This document shows positions 8,126 to 15,364 of a stretch of DNA of 30,191 bases, piece by piece. The first letter of the stretch is position 1. Every line of letters starts with the position of its first letter. Location of the stretch: positions 1 to 30,191 of the forward strand of contig JBAYQE010000027.1 in the NCBI GenBank assembly GCA_041677345.1, written 5' to 3'. The stretch is from JALOAT01 sp041677345 (GTDB lineage: Bacteria > Pseudomonadota > Gammaproteobacteria > Thiohalomonadales > Thiohalomonadaceae). The notes under the pieces are model-generated. The model worked only from the letters and a program-made list of their open reading frames with translations. It was not told where the DNA came from and ran no database searches. The position numbers and the translations under genes are program-made.

Positions 8126-10909
8126 TTACTGGAACACGGTCGGATCCTCCTCGCGCAGCTTCGCCTGTGCCGCGGAGAGTCGCGCCACCGGCACGCGTGG
8201 GGCGGAGCACGACACGTAATCCAATCCCAGGCGATGGCAGAGGTGGATGGAGCGCGGGTGACCGCCGTGCTCGCCGCAGATGCCCACCTTGAGGTCCGCT
8301 CGCGTCTTGCGCCCGTCGTTGACGGTCATGGTCATGAGCTTGCCCACGCCGTTGTGGTCCAGCGCCTCGAACGGGTTGTCACGCAGGATGCCGCGGGCGA
8401 TGTACTGGGGCAGGAACTTGTTTTCCGCGTCCTCGCGTGAGAACGAGAAAGCAGCCTGACTCAGGTCGTTGGTGCCGAAGGAGAAGAACTCAGCCACGCT
8501 CGCCATGCGCTCGGCACGCAGGCAGGCCCGTACGGTTTCCACCATGGTGCCGAACTTGAATGACAACTCCAGACCGTATTGGGTCTGCACCTGATGCCGC
8601 ACGTCGTCCACGATCTCTTTGATGATATCCAGTTCCGCCGCGCTGATAACCTGGGGCACCATGATCTCCGGGTGGACCTCGATGCCTTCGCGCAGGCATT
8701 CAGCCGCCGCTTCCAGTACACCCTGGATCTGCATGCGATAGATCTCGGGGTACGTGATGCCAAGCCGTACGCCACGATGACCGAGCATGGGATTCACCTC
8801 GGACAGCAGGCGCACCTTGGCGAGCATGCGTTCCTTCTTGGCGATGGCTTCGCCCACCAGGCTGGCATTGAACACGTCGAAGGGCGCCGGCATGTCCACA
8901 TGACGGGAGCCGGGGCGCAGCAGGCGCAGTGATGCCACCAGTTCCGTCATGCCCTGCAGGTTCACTTGCAGATTGCGCAGGTGTGACAGTTCATCCGTGA
9001 GCTGCTCCGCCGTCGGCAGGAACTCGTGCATGGGCGGGTCGAGCAGACGTACCGTCACCGGCAGCGGCGACATGACCTTGAACATCTCCTTGAAATCGGA
9101 ACGCTGCATGGGCAGTAACCGATCCAGGGCATCGCGCCGCTCTTCCAGGGTGTCCGCCAGGATCATGTCCACCACCACGGGCAGACGCTCCACCGCATTG
9201 AACATGCGCTCCGTGCGGCACAGGCCGATACCCACCGCACCATAGCTGCGGGCCTTGCGCGAGGCGTCGGGCGTGTCGGCATTGGCCATGACCTTGATGC
9301 GCGCCACCTCATCGGCCCAGCCCAGCAGGGTACGCAGATTGTCCGAGAACTCCGGCTCCACGGTGGGGATCTCGCCCACGTACACGTTGCCGGTGGTGCC
9401 GTCGATGGTGATCACCTCTCCCTCGTTGATGACGGATTCGCCAATGGCCGCCATGCGCGCCTTCACGTTCACGGCGATGCCTTCGGCGCCGGCCACGCAG
9501 GGTTTGCCCATGCCGCGTGCCACCACCGCCGCGTGCGAGGTCTTGCCGCCGCGGCTGGTGAGGATGCCCTGTGCCGCAAAGAAGCCGTGGATGTCCTCGG
9601 GCTTGGTCTCCTCACGCACCAGGATCACCTTCTGGCCTGCACGCCCCAGCAATTCGGCACGGTCGGCATCGAACACGGCCTTGCCCGAGGCGGCGCCCGG
9701 CGAGGCGGCGAGGCCCTGAGCCACGGGAGAGGCCTTGTGCATCGGATCCAGGCGGGGATGCAGCAGCTGTTCGAGCAACTCGGGCTCAATGCGCAGCAGG
9801 GACCGTGCACGGTCGATGAGGCCCTCGTGGGCCATCTCCACCGAGGTGCGTACCATGGCGGTGGCATTCATCTTGCCGTTGCGCGTCTGCAGGCAATAGA
9901 GCACGCCTTTTTCGATGGTGTATTCGTAATCCTGCACTTCCTTGTAATGACCTTCCAGTTTGTTGCGCAGGTCCACGAGCTGGCGATAGAGCTCGGGCAT
10001 TTCCTCCTGCATGGCGGCGACCGGCTTCGGCGTGCGAATACCGGCCACCACGTCCTCGCCCTGGGCGTTCACCAGATATTCACCGAACATCACGTTCTCG
10101 CCCGTGCCCGGGTCGCGGGTGAAGCCCACGCCGGTGGCACAGTCGTTACCCATGTTGCCGAACACCATGGTCACCACGTTCACGGCCGTGCCGTTGGCCA
10201 AGTCCGGTGTGATCTTGAACTCGCGCCGGTAATCCACGGCACGCTTGCCCATCCATGAATTGAACACGGCGCGGATGGCGTATTCGAGCTGGTCCATGGG
10301 GTCGGACGGGAAGGGCTTGCCCGTCTGCTCCTGCACCACCTGCAGGAACAACTGGGAGATCTCCTTGAGGTCCTCGGCGGACAAGCCGATGTCGGCCTTC
10401 ACACCGGCGCGGCGTTTCACCGCCTCGAAGTGTTCATCGAAGTACTCATCAGCCACGCCCAAGGCCACCTTGCCGAACAGCTGGATGAAGCGCCGGTAGG
10501 CGTCATAGCCAAAGCGCTCGTTGCCGGTCTGGCGGATGAGCCCGGCCAGAGTCTGGTCATTCAGGCCCAGGTTCAGGATGGTATCCATCATGCCGGGCAT
10601 GGACATGGCCGAGCCGGAGCGCACCGACACCAGCAGAGGGTTGTCGGCGCCGCCGAAGGATTTTCCCGTCTTTTTTTCCAGTTCACCGACGTGGCTGCGT
10701 ACCTCCTCCATGAGGCCCTCCGGCAGCCTGCGGTCGGGGCTGTCCAGATAGGCGAGACAGGCCTCCGTGGTGATCACGAAACCCGGCGGCACGTTGATGC
10801 CGATCTGGGTCATCTCGCACAGGTTGGCGCCCTTGCCGCCAAGCAATTTCTTGTTCTTACCGTCGCCTTCTTCAAAGGAAAAAATGTATTTGAGTTGCGC
10901 GCGCGTCAT
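8126..10909 (-). CDS. ppdK: Pyruvate, phosphate dikinase
   Basis: Interconverts pyruvate + ATP + Pi with PEP + AMP + PPi in the cytoplasm. The 927 residues match the bacterial enzyme. The N-terminal ATP-grasp region begins KNKKLLGGKGANLCEM and holds the SVRSGS and SMPGMMDT motifs near 96-109. The central swivelling domain carries the phospho-accepting H459 in GGKTSHAAVVARG. The C-terminal PEP/pyruvate barrel has GTNDLSQ, GICGEHGG and YVSCSAPRVPVARL with the expected catalytic cysteine. Small departures: the residue after GEHGG is His where Asp is usual, and Lys precedes TSHA where Met is usual. It is transcribed away from pfl and may supply PEP from pyruvate or the reverse. No PPDK regulatory protein gene lies next to it. 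Confidence 0.97.
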   Translation of the reverse strand: MTRAQLKYIFSFEEGDGKNKKLLGGKGANLCEMTQIGINVPPGFVITTEACLAYLDSPDRRLPEGLMEEVRSHVGELEKKTGKSFGGADNPLLVSVRSGSAMSMPGMMDTILNLGLNDQTLAGLIRQTGNERFGYDAYRRFIQLFGKVALGVADEYFDEHFEAVKRRAGVKADIGLSAEDLKEISQLFLQVVQEQTGKPFPSDPMDQLEYAIRAVFNSWMGKRAVDYRREFKITPDLANGTAVNVVTMVFGNMGNDCATGVGFTRDPGTGENVMFGEYLVNAQGEDVVAGIRTPKPVAAMQEEMPELYRQLVDLRNKLEGHYKEVQDYEYTIEKGVLYCLQTRNGKMNATAMVRTSVEMAHEGLIDRARSLLRIEPELLEQLLHPRLDPMHKASPVAQGLAASPGAASGKAVFDADRAELLGRAGQKVILVREETKPEDIHGFFAAQGILTSRGGKTSHAAVVARGMGKPCVAGAEGIAVNVKARMAAIGESVINEGEVITIDGTTGNVYVGEIPTVEPEFSDNLRTLLGWADEVARIKVMANADTPDASRKARSYGAVGIGLCRTERMFNAVERLPVVVDMILADTLEERRDALDRLLPMQRSDFKEMFKVMSPLPVTVRLLDPPMHEFLPTAEQLTDELSHLRNLQVNLQGMTELVASLRLLRPGSRHVDMPAPFDVFNASLVGEAIAKKERMLAKVRLLSEVNPMLGHRGVRLGITYPEIYRMQIQGVLEAAAECLREGIEVHPEIMVPQVISAAELDIIKEIVDDVRHQVQTQYGLELSFKFGTMVETVRACLRAERMASVAEFFSFGTNDLSQAAFSFSREDAENKFLPQYIARGILRDNPFEALDHNGVGKLMTMTVNDGRKTRADLKVGICGEHGGHPRSIHLCHRLGLDYVSCSAPRVPVARLSAAQAKLREEDPTVFQ

Positions 10910-10950
10910 GACTTGGCCCTGTGGGGTCGGATTACTCGGATAAACAATAG

Positions 10951-10974
10951 TAGGAGCGGGCTAAGCCCGCGATT
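10951..10974. repeat. REP-like hairpin in the ppdK-pflB intergenic region
   Basis: GCGGGC-TAA-GCCCGC (10957-10971) is a perfect 6-base hairpin inside a GTAGGAGCGGGCTAAGCCCG context. This resembles the short repetitive extragenic palindromes common in gammaproteobacteria. A second partial copy (GCGGGCTTGGGCGG) follows near 10990. It lies just upstream of ppdK. Copies elsewhere in the genome cannot be seen from here. Confidence 0.5.
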
Positions 10975-11044
10975 TTCGCCGACTTGAATGCGGGCTTGGG
11001 CGGGGCCATGTTCGAGAGAGCAGGGAGCAGATCGCTATCAGCGC

Positions 11045-11076
11045 GAACTGATGGCATGGGTGTCCGCCATCAATTC
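11045..11076. promoter_or_regulatory. Long dyad upstream of pflB
   Basis: GAACTGATGGC (11045-11055) and GCCATCAATTC (11066-11076) are inverted copies with one mismatch, separated by 10 bases, so the arms are 21 bases centre to centre, about two helical turns. This fits a dimeric regulator operator in the divergent ppdK/pflB control region (10910-11232). No FNR, ArcA or sigma-54 consensus was convincing in this region. Confidence 0.35.
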
Positions 11077-11232
11077 ACGACGCGACTGCTCCGAACGAAC
11101 GCGGGTGGCTCCGTGCGCAATGGCATTCGCAGGCATGCAGTCTGAATCTACCGGAGGGCGCGCGTTGCGCAGTGGCGCATGCGCCTGCATGGGGGCCGCC
11201 ACGGCCCCGTTCCCGCTTGGGGTTCCGACATC

Positions 11233-13476
11233 ATGGATCGCAAAACTGCCCAACTCGAAGACATCTTCAAGCCTCATCGTTGGCAGGACGAGATCAACGT
11301 ACGTGATTTCGTCTACTACAACATCACGCCCTACACCGGCGACCACGGTTTTCTCCAGGGCCCGACCGAAGACACCAAGGCGTTGTGGACGACATGCCAG
11401 GAATTGCTGCGCCAGGAGCGTGCCCGCGGCGGCGTGCTCGACGTGGACACCCGCACCATTTCCACCGTGACCAGCCATGCGCCGGGGTATATCGATCGTG
11501 CGCGCGAGAAGATCGTCGGCCTGCAGACCGACGCACCGTTGCGCCGGTCCATCAAACCGTTCGGTGGCTGGCGCGTGACGGCGGAGGCCTGCAAGCAGGC
11601 CGGCTACGAGATCGACGCGGCCGTGGTCGATATGTGCCGCAAGTACCGCAAGACCCATAACGATGGCGTGTTCGACGCCTACACCGACGAGCACAAGGGG
11701 CTGCGCAAGAGCGGCATCATCACCGGGCTGCCCGACAACTATGCGCGTGGGCGCATCATCGGTGACTACCGTCGGCTCGCGCTGTATGGCGCCGATCGGC
11801 TCATCGAGGAGAAGGAGGCCGACAGGGCCCGGTTGACCGGCGCCATGACCGAAGACGTCATCCGTCTGCGGGAGGAGATTGCCGAGCAGATCAGGTCCCT
11901 CGCGGCAGTGAAGGAGATGTCGGCCGCCTACGGTTTCGACGTGAGCCGTCCCGCCCAGACCGCCCGCGAGGCCATCCAGTGGACCTACCTGGCCTACCTG
12001 GCCGCCGTGAAGGAACAGGATGGGGCCGCCATGAGCCTGGGCAATGTCAGCACCTTCTTCGACATCTTCATCGAACACGACCTCAACGCCGGGCTCCTCA
12101 CCGAAACCCAGGCACAGGAACTCATCGATCATTTCGTGATGAAGTTGCGTTTGGTGCGCCACCTGCGCATGGAGGAATACAACCAGTTGTTTGCAGGCGA
12201 TCCCACGTGGGTGACCGAGTCCATCGGCGGCATGTTCAGCGATGGCAAGACCAAGGTCACCAAGACCAGCTTCCGCTTTCTGCAGACCCTTTACGACCTT
12301 GGCCCTGCGCCGGAACCAAACCTTACCATCCTGTGGCATCCGGCCATGCCCGAGGGCTTCAAGCGCTTCTGCGCCAAAGTCTCCATCGATACCTCGTCAT
12401 TGCAGTACGAGAACGACGCGCTCATGAGTGCTGCCGGCGCCTGCGACGACTTCTGCGTGGCCTGCTGTGTGTCCATGATGGAAACGGGCAAGGAGATGCA
12501 GTTCTTCGGGGCACGCTGCAATCTCGCCAAGACCCTGCTGCTTGCACTCAACGAGGGCCGGGACGAGATCACCGGTAGCCGCATCGTGCCGGACATCGAG
12601 CCACTGCCGGAGGGGCCGCTTAACTATGACGAGGTGCGCAAGCGCTTCGACAAGTGCATGGCTTATGTGGCCGAGGCCTACGTGAACACCATGAACGTGA
12701 TTCACTACATGCACGACAAGTACTACTACGAACGTTCCATGATGGCGTTCATGGACAGCGAGGTGAAACGCAACATGGCCTTCGGTATCGCGGGTCTGAG
12801 CGTCACCGCCGACTCGCTCTCCGCCATACGGCACGCCAAGGTCATGCCCATGCGGAACGAGCACGGGATCACCACCGATTTCAAGGTGGAAGGCGAGTTT
12901 CCCATGTTCGGCAACGACGACGATCGCGTGGACGGTATCGCCGTGGAACTGGTGGAGCGCTTCAACAAGGAGCTGGGTCGTCACTACATCTACCGCAACG
13001 CCACACCCACCTTGTCCGTACTCACCATCACCTCCAACGTGGTGTACGGGCGCAAGACCGGCGCGACGCCGGACGGCCGCAAGGCGGGTGAGCCCTTCGC
13101 ACCCGGCGCCAATCCCATGCACGGGCGCGATCAATCCGGCGCCATCGCCTCGCTCAACTCGGTGGCAAAGTTGAATTTCTTCGATGCGCGGGATGGTATT
13201 TCCAACACCTTCTCCATCGTGCCCAAATCCCTGGGCGATACCGAGGAAGACCGGGTGCAGAACATGACCGCGCTACTGGACGGCTACTTCACCAAGCAGG
13301 CACATCACCTGAACGTGAACGTGCTTGACCGTGACACATTGCTCAAGGCCATGGAGCACCCTGAGGAATACCCGCAGCTCACCATCCGCGTGTCCGGCTA
13401 CGCGGTCAACTTCACGCGTCTGAGCAGGCAACACCAACAGGAAGTGATCGCACGCACCTTCCACACCAGCCTGTGA
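11233..13476 (+). CDS. pflB: Pyruvate formate-lyase (formate C-acetyltransferase)
   Basis: Glycyl-radical enzyme converting pyruvate + CoA to acetyl-CoA + formate under anoxia. The 747 residues compare with about 760 in E. coli PflB and align along the whole length. The catalytic cysteine pair is C411-C412 in VACCVS, and the glycyl radical is G722 in RVSGYAVNF near the C-terminus. Other landmarks are NVRDF, IVGLQTDAPL, FGARCNLAKT and GANPMHGRDQ. The both-cysteine active site and the motifs identify a true PFL rather than a glycerol dehydratase-type relative. ATG 11233 has only a weak GGGG upstream; an in-frame ATG at 11179 would add 18 unconserved residues. pflA follows one base after the stop. 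No focA formate channel is adjacent, unlike E. coli. Confidence 0.97.
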   Translation: MDRKTAQLEDIFKPHRWQDEINVRDFVYYNITPYTGDHGFLQGPTEDTKALWTTCQELLRQERARGGVLDVDTRTISTVTSHAPGYIDRAREKIVGLQTDAPLRRSIKPFGGWRVTAEACKQAGYEIDAAVVDMCRKYRKTHNDGVFDAYTDEHKGLRKSGIITGLPDNYARGRIIGDYRRLALYGADRLIEEKEADRARLTGAMTEDVIRLREEIAEQIRSLAAVKEMSAAYGFDVSRPAQTAREAIQWTYLAYLAAVKEQDGAAMSLGNVSTFFDIFIEHDLNAGLLTETQAQELIDHFVMKLRLVRHLRMEEYNQLFAGDPTWVTESIGGMFSDGKTKVTKTSFRFLQTLYDLGPAPEPNLTILWHPAMPEGFKRFCAKVSIDTSSLQYENDALMSAAGACDDFCVACCVSMMETGKEMQFFGARCNLAKTLLLALNEGRDEITGSRIVPDIEPLPEGPLNYDEVRKRFDKCMAYVAEAYVNTMNVIHYMHDKYYYERSMMAFMDSEVKRNMAFGIAGLSVTADSLSAIRHAKVMPMRNEHGITTDFKVEGEFPMFGNDDDRVDGIAVELVERFNKELGRHYIYRNATPTLSVLTITSNVVYGRKTGATPDGRKAGEPFAPGANPMHGRDQSGAIASLNSVAKLNFFDARDGISNTFSIVPKSLGDTEEDRVQNMTALLDGYFTKQAHHLNVNVLDRDTLLKAMEHPEEYPQLTIRVSGYAVNFTRLSRQHQQEVIARTFHTSL

Positions 13477-13477
13477 C

Positions 13478-14209
13478 ATGCTCCGGGTCCATTCCATCGA
13501 AACCTTCGGGGCCCACGAGGGACCCGGGATCCGGCTGGTGGTGTTCCTGCAGGGGTGTCCGTTGCGTTGCCTGTATTGCCACAATCCGGACACGCAGCCC
13601 TGCGATCAGGCCAAGGCGAAGTTCTACAGCAACGAGCAGATTCTGGAGCTGCTGGAGAAGGAAAGACCCTACTTCGGTACCAAGGGCGGGCTCACCGTGT
13701 CAGGCGGCGAGCCCACCTTGCAGACGCCGGCGCTGCAGGAACTGTTTCCCCTGGTGCACGAGCGGGGATTCAACGTGGCCCTCGATACCAACGGCGTGAT
13801 CTACAACCCCCAGGTAAACGCGCTGTACGACATGACCGACCTGGTCATCCTCGACGTCAAGCACATCGATGACGACTGGCACCGCAAGCTCACGGGCGCC
13901 GGCAACCGCAATGTGCTGCTCAATGCCGAGTATCGCGAGCGTTCCGGCAAACCCATGTGGCTGCGCTATGTGCTCGTGCCCGGGTGGACGGATCAGCCGG
14001 AATTCCTGGAGCAGTGGGCGCGCCACTTCGCGGGTTACAAGACCGTCGAGCGCGTGGAAATCCTCCCGTACCACACCCTCGGCGTTCACAAGTATGCGGC
14101 ACTCGGCCGGCCCTACCCCCTGGAAGGCCTGGCGCCGCCGTCGAAGACCCGCATCGAACAGGCGCGGCGCATTTTTGCGGCGCACCTCGATAACGTCATC
14201 GTCGCCTGA
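13478..14209 (+). CDS. pflA: Pyruvate formate-lyase-activating enzyme (radical SAM)
   Basis: Installs the glycyl radical on PflB by reductive cleavage of S-adenosylmethionine. The 243 residues match E. coli PflA length. The radical-SAM [4Fe-4S] motif CPLRCLYC gives C27, C31 and C34; the preceding ETFGAHEGPGIR loop and the following HNPDT are family hallmarks. VSGGEPTLQ is the SAM-contacting GGE motif. It starts one base after the pflB stop (TGA-C-ATG) with no strong ribosome-binding site, so coupled translation is likely. No extra ferredoxin domain is inserted, which fits the short PflA type rather than larger glycyl-radical activases. Confidence 0.96.
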   Translation: MLRVHSIETFGAHEGPGIRLVVFLQGCPLRCLYCHNPDTQPCDQAKAKFYSNEQILELLEKERPYFGTKGGLTVSGGEPTLQTPALQELFPLVHERGFNVALDTNGVIYNPQVNALYDMTDLVILDVKHIDDDWHRKLTGAGNRNVLLNAEYRERSGKPMWLRYVLVPGWTDQPEFLEQWARHFAGYKTVERVEILPYHTLGVHKYAALGRPYPLEGLAPPSKTRIEQARRIFAAHLDNVIVA

Positions 14210-14257
14210 TTATTCGTGGGTTGAGCAGGTTACGCTGTGAAGCGGCGTGACCGCATT

Positions 14258-14333
14258 GTCACGTAGGCGCTGCGCGCCAACGTGACCTGCGGCGCTGCGG
14301 TCCTGCGTAGGTCACGTTGCGAAGCTACGTGAC
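14258..14333. terminator. Nested inverted repeats between convergent pflA and a small minus-strand gene
   Basis: Outer arms GTCACGTAG (14258-14266) and CTACGTGAC (14325-14333) pair perfectly over 9 bases. Inner arms CAACGTGACCT (14278-14288) and AGGTCACGTTG (14309-14319) pair perfectly over 11. The four arms share the ACGTGAC word, so alternative local pairings are also possible. The structure lies between convergent genes and overlaps the last codons of the minus-strand gene. A two-way terminator or mobile palindromic repeat is inferred; there is no clear T run. Confidence 0.5.
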
Positions 14334-14524
14334 ATCTCTGGCCGCGTCTCGCGTGCGGCACGCATCCCGGCCAGTTGCGCCTGATAGTCCGCGATGAGGC
14401 CTTCCAGGATTCCCCGGGCAAGGTGGGCATCCGCGCCCGCCGGGGCATTGAGGCATTCGTGCAATCTGTCCTTCAATTCCTCGATCTGCTCTTCGAACTG
14501 CAATTCCAGATTTCCGTTGTTCAT
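14312..14524 (-). CDS. Small hypothetical protein, probable short coiled coil
   Basis: About 70 residues, starting at MNNGNLELQ (ATG 14522-14524); a second in-frame ATG at 14540-14542 would add six residues, and neither has a good ribosome-binding site. The first half (FEEQIEELKDRLHEC) has the heptad spacing of a helix or coiled coil, and the middle (ARGILEGLIADYQAQLAG) is also helical. Codon use resembles the real genes nearby. I recognise no family. Its last codons lie in the nested inverted repeat at 14258-14333. It may form a minus-strand run with the next two genes upstream. Confidence 0.5.
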   Translation of the reverse strand: MNNGNLELQFEEQIEELKDRLHECLNAPAGADAHLARGILEGLIADYQAQLAGMRAARETRPEMSRSFAT

Positions 14525-14602
14525 GGTGTGCTTATATTCCATTCTCGAAGGCGTAAGGCAAACACGTAAGAGTAGACCAGTTTCCCGCCATTACAAGCGG
14601 TA

Positions 14603-14950
14603 TCAATTGTCGCGTTCCCGCGCGTCCACGTCCACCGACCAGGCCGTGCCGATCGGCGCGGCCGGCTCACCCTCATAGCCCCGTACCTGCCTGCCCTCGC
14701 CGGCAAGGGTCCGCGCGTAGTAGCGGCGAGCCGCTTCCACGAAAGCGTCCGAGACACCGTCCGGGAACTCCTCGGGATTTAGTACCTCCACCTGAACCTC
14801 GTCCACCCGGTACACATCCGGGTGCATGAATTCCACCACCACCGGGTCGTGCTCACGACCGTTCGCGAAGAACCGCGCCAGCACGCGTCCGAAATTGGCA
14901 CCGCGCTCCCGTCGTAACCGCGGATTGGCGTCGTAGAAGGTGACATTCAC
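14603..14950 (-). CDS. Hypothetical protein, translationally coupled to the HhH protein
   Basis: 115 residues with GTG start at 14948-14950, overlapping the stop of the preceding helix-hairpin-helix gene as GTGA. Choosing this start avoids the long overlap that an upstream ATG in the same frame would force. The sequence is mixed alpha/beta, acidic, and begins NVTFYDANPRLRRERG; the middle has VVVEFMHPDVYRVDEVQVEVLNP, likely beta strands, then an alpha helix around SDAFVEAARRYYARTL. No cysteine, signal peptide or membrane segment is seen. I do not recognise the family. The coupling suggests it works with the helix-hairpin-helix protein. Confidence 0.65.
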   Translation of the reverse strand: MNVTFYDANPRLRRERGANFGRVLARFFANGREHDPVVVEFMHPDVYRVDEVQVEVLNPEEFPDGVSDAFVEAARRYYARTLAGEGRQVRGYEGEPAAPIGTAWSVDVDARERDN

Positions 14951-15156
14951 GCGTCGAAATCCCGCACGTGGATGATGCATCCCAAGCGTTTCAGGGCGAT
15001 GACATCCTGCACATTCATCCCAGGCACCTTTTCCAACTCGTCGATGTGGCGGAACGGTCGGAAACGGACGATGGTGCGCGCGGTGGTTGCGCGCAAGTCG
15101 CAGACCTGCTGCAACTCCTCGGTCGACGCGTCGTTCAGATCGAGGTTTCGTGTCAT
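14947..15156 (-). CDS. Small ComEA-like helix-hairpin-helix protein
   Basis: 69 residues beginning TRNLDLNDASTEELQQV, the usual opening of the ComEA-type helix-hairpin-helix module, followed by IVRFRPFRHIDELEKVPGM and VIALKRLG, which complete the two hairpins. Such modules bind DNA without sequence preference. Unlike ComEA itself there is no signal peptide or membrane anchor, so it would be cytoplasmic. A good AGAGGTGA ribosome-binding site precedes the ATG at 15154-15156. It overlaps the next minus-strand gene by GTGA. Its role is unknown; DNA binding is inferred from the fold only. One cysteine near each half is not known to be functional. Confidence 0.75.
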   Translation of the reverse strand: MTRNLDLNDASTEELQQVCDLRATTARTIVRFRPFRHIDELEKVPGMNVQDVIALKRLGCIIHVRDFDA

Positions 15157-15364
15157 GCCGCATCACCTCTTATGCCCAAAGCCTTGCCCATCACACCGGG
15201 TTCGCACAGGCCGCGGTTCTTGAAAAAGCCCGGCTCACTTCCATGACTTCATGCAGGCAGCGGTACCGCAAGGGACTGGCAGGTTTACCGAGGGGGCATG
15301 CATGCTTCGTTGCGCCGCGACGGGGGTGCCGTGCGGCTGAGTGCACCGGCAAGGCGCGGCATGC

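Noticed and set aside
11112..11135. TGGCATTCGCAGGCATGCA as a sigma-54 promoter for pflB
   Set aside because: The GG and GC elements are not ten bases apart (9 or 13), so the required spacing fails.
11038..12339. Long minus-strand frame opposite the pflB start
   Set aside because: Antisense shadow of pflB with no recognisable motif; the plus-strand protein is conserved along its whole length.
14603..15166. 187-codon minus-strand protein covering the HhH gene in another frame
   Set aside because: Its N-terminal third is the out-of-frame shadow of the HhH gene; the GTG start at 14948-14950 gives a clean coupled gene instead.
15157..15364. Short minus-strand reading ending KNRGLCEPGVMGKALG just before the HhH gene
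   Set aside because: Only about 30 codons between stops, without a proper start or ribosome-binding site; too short to support as a gene.
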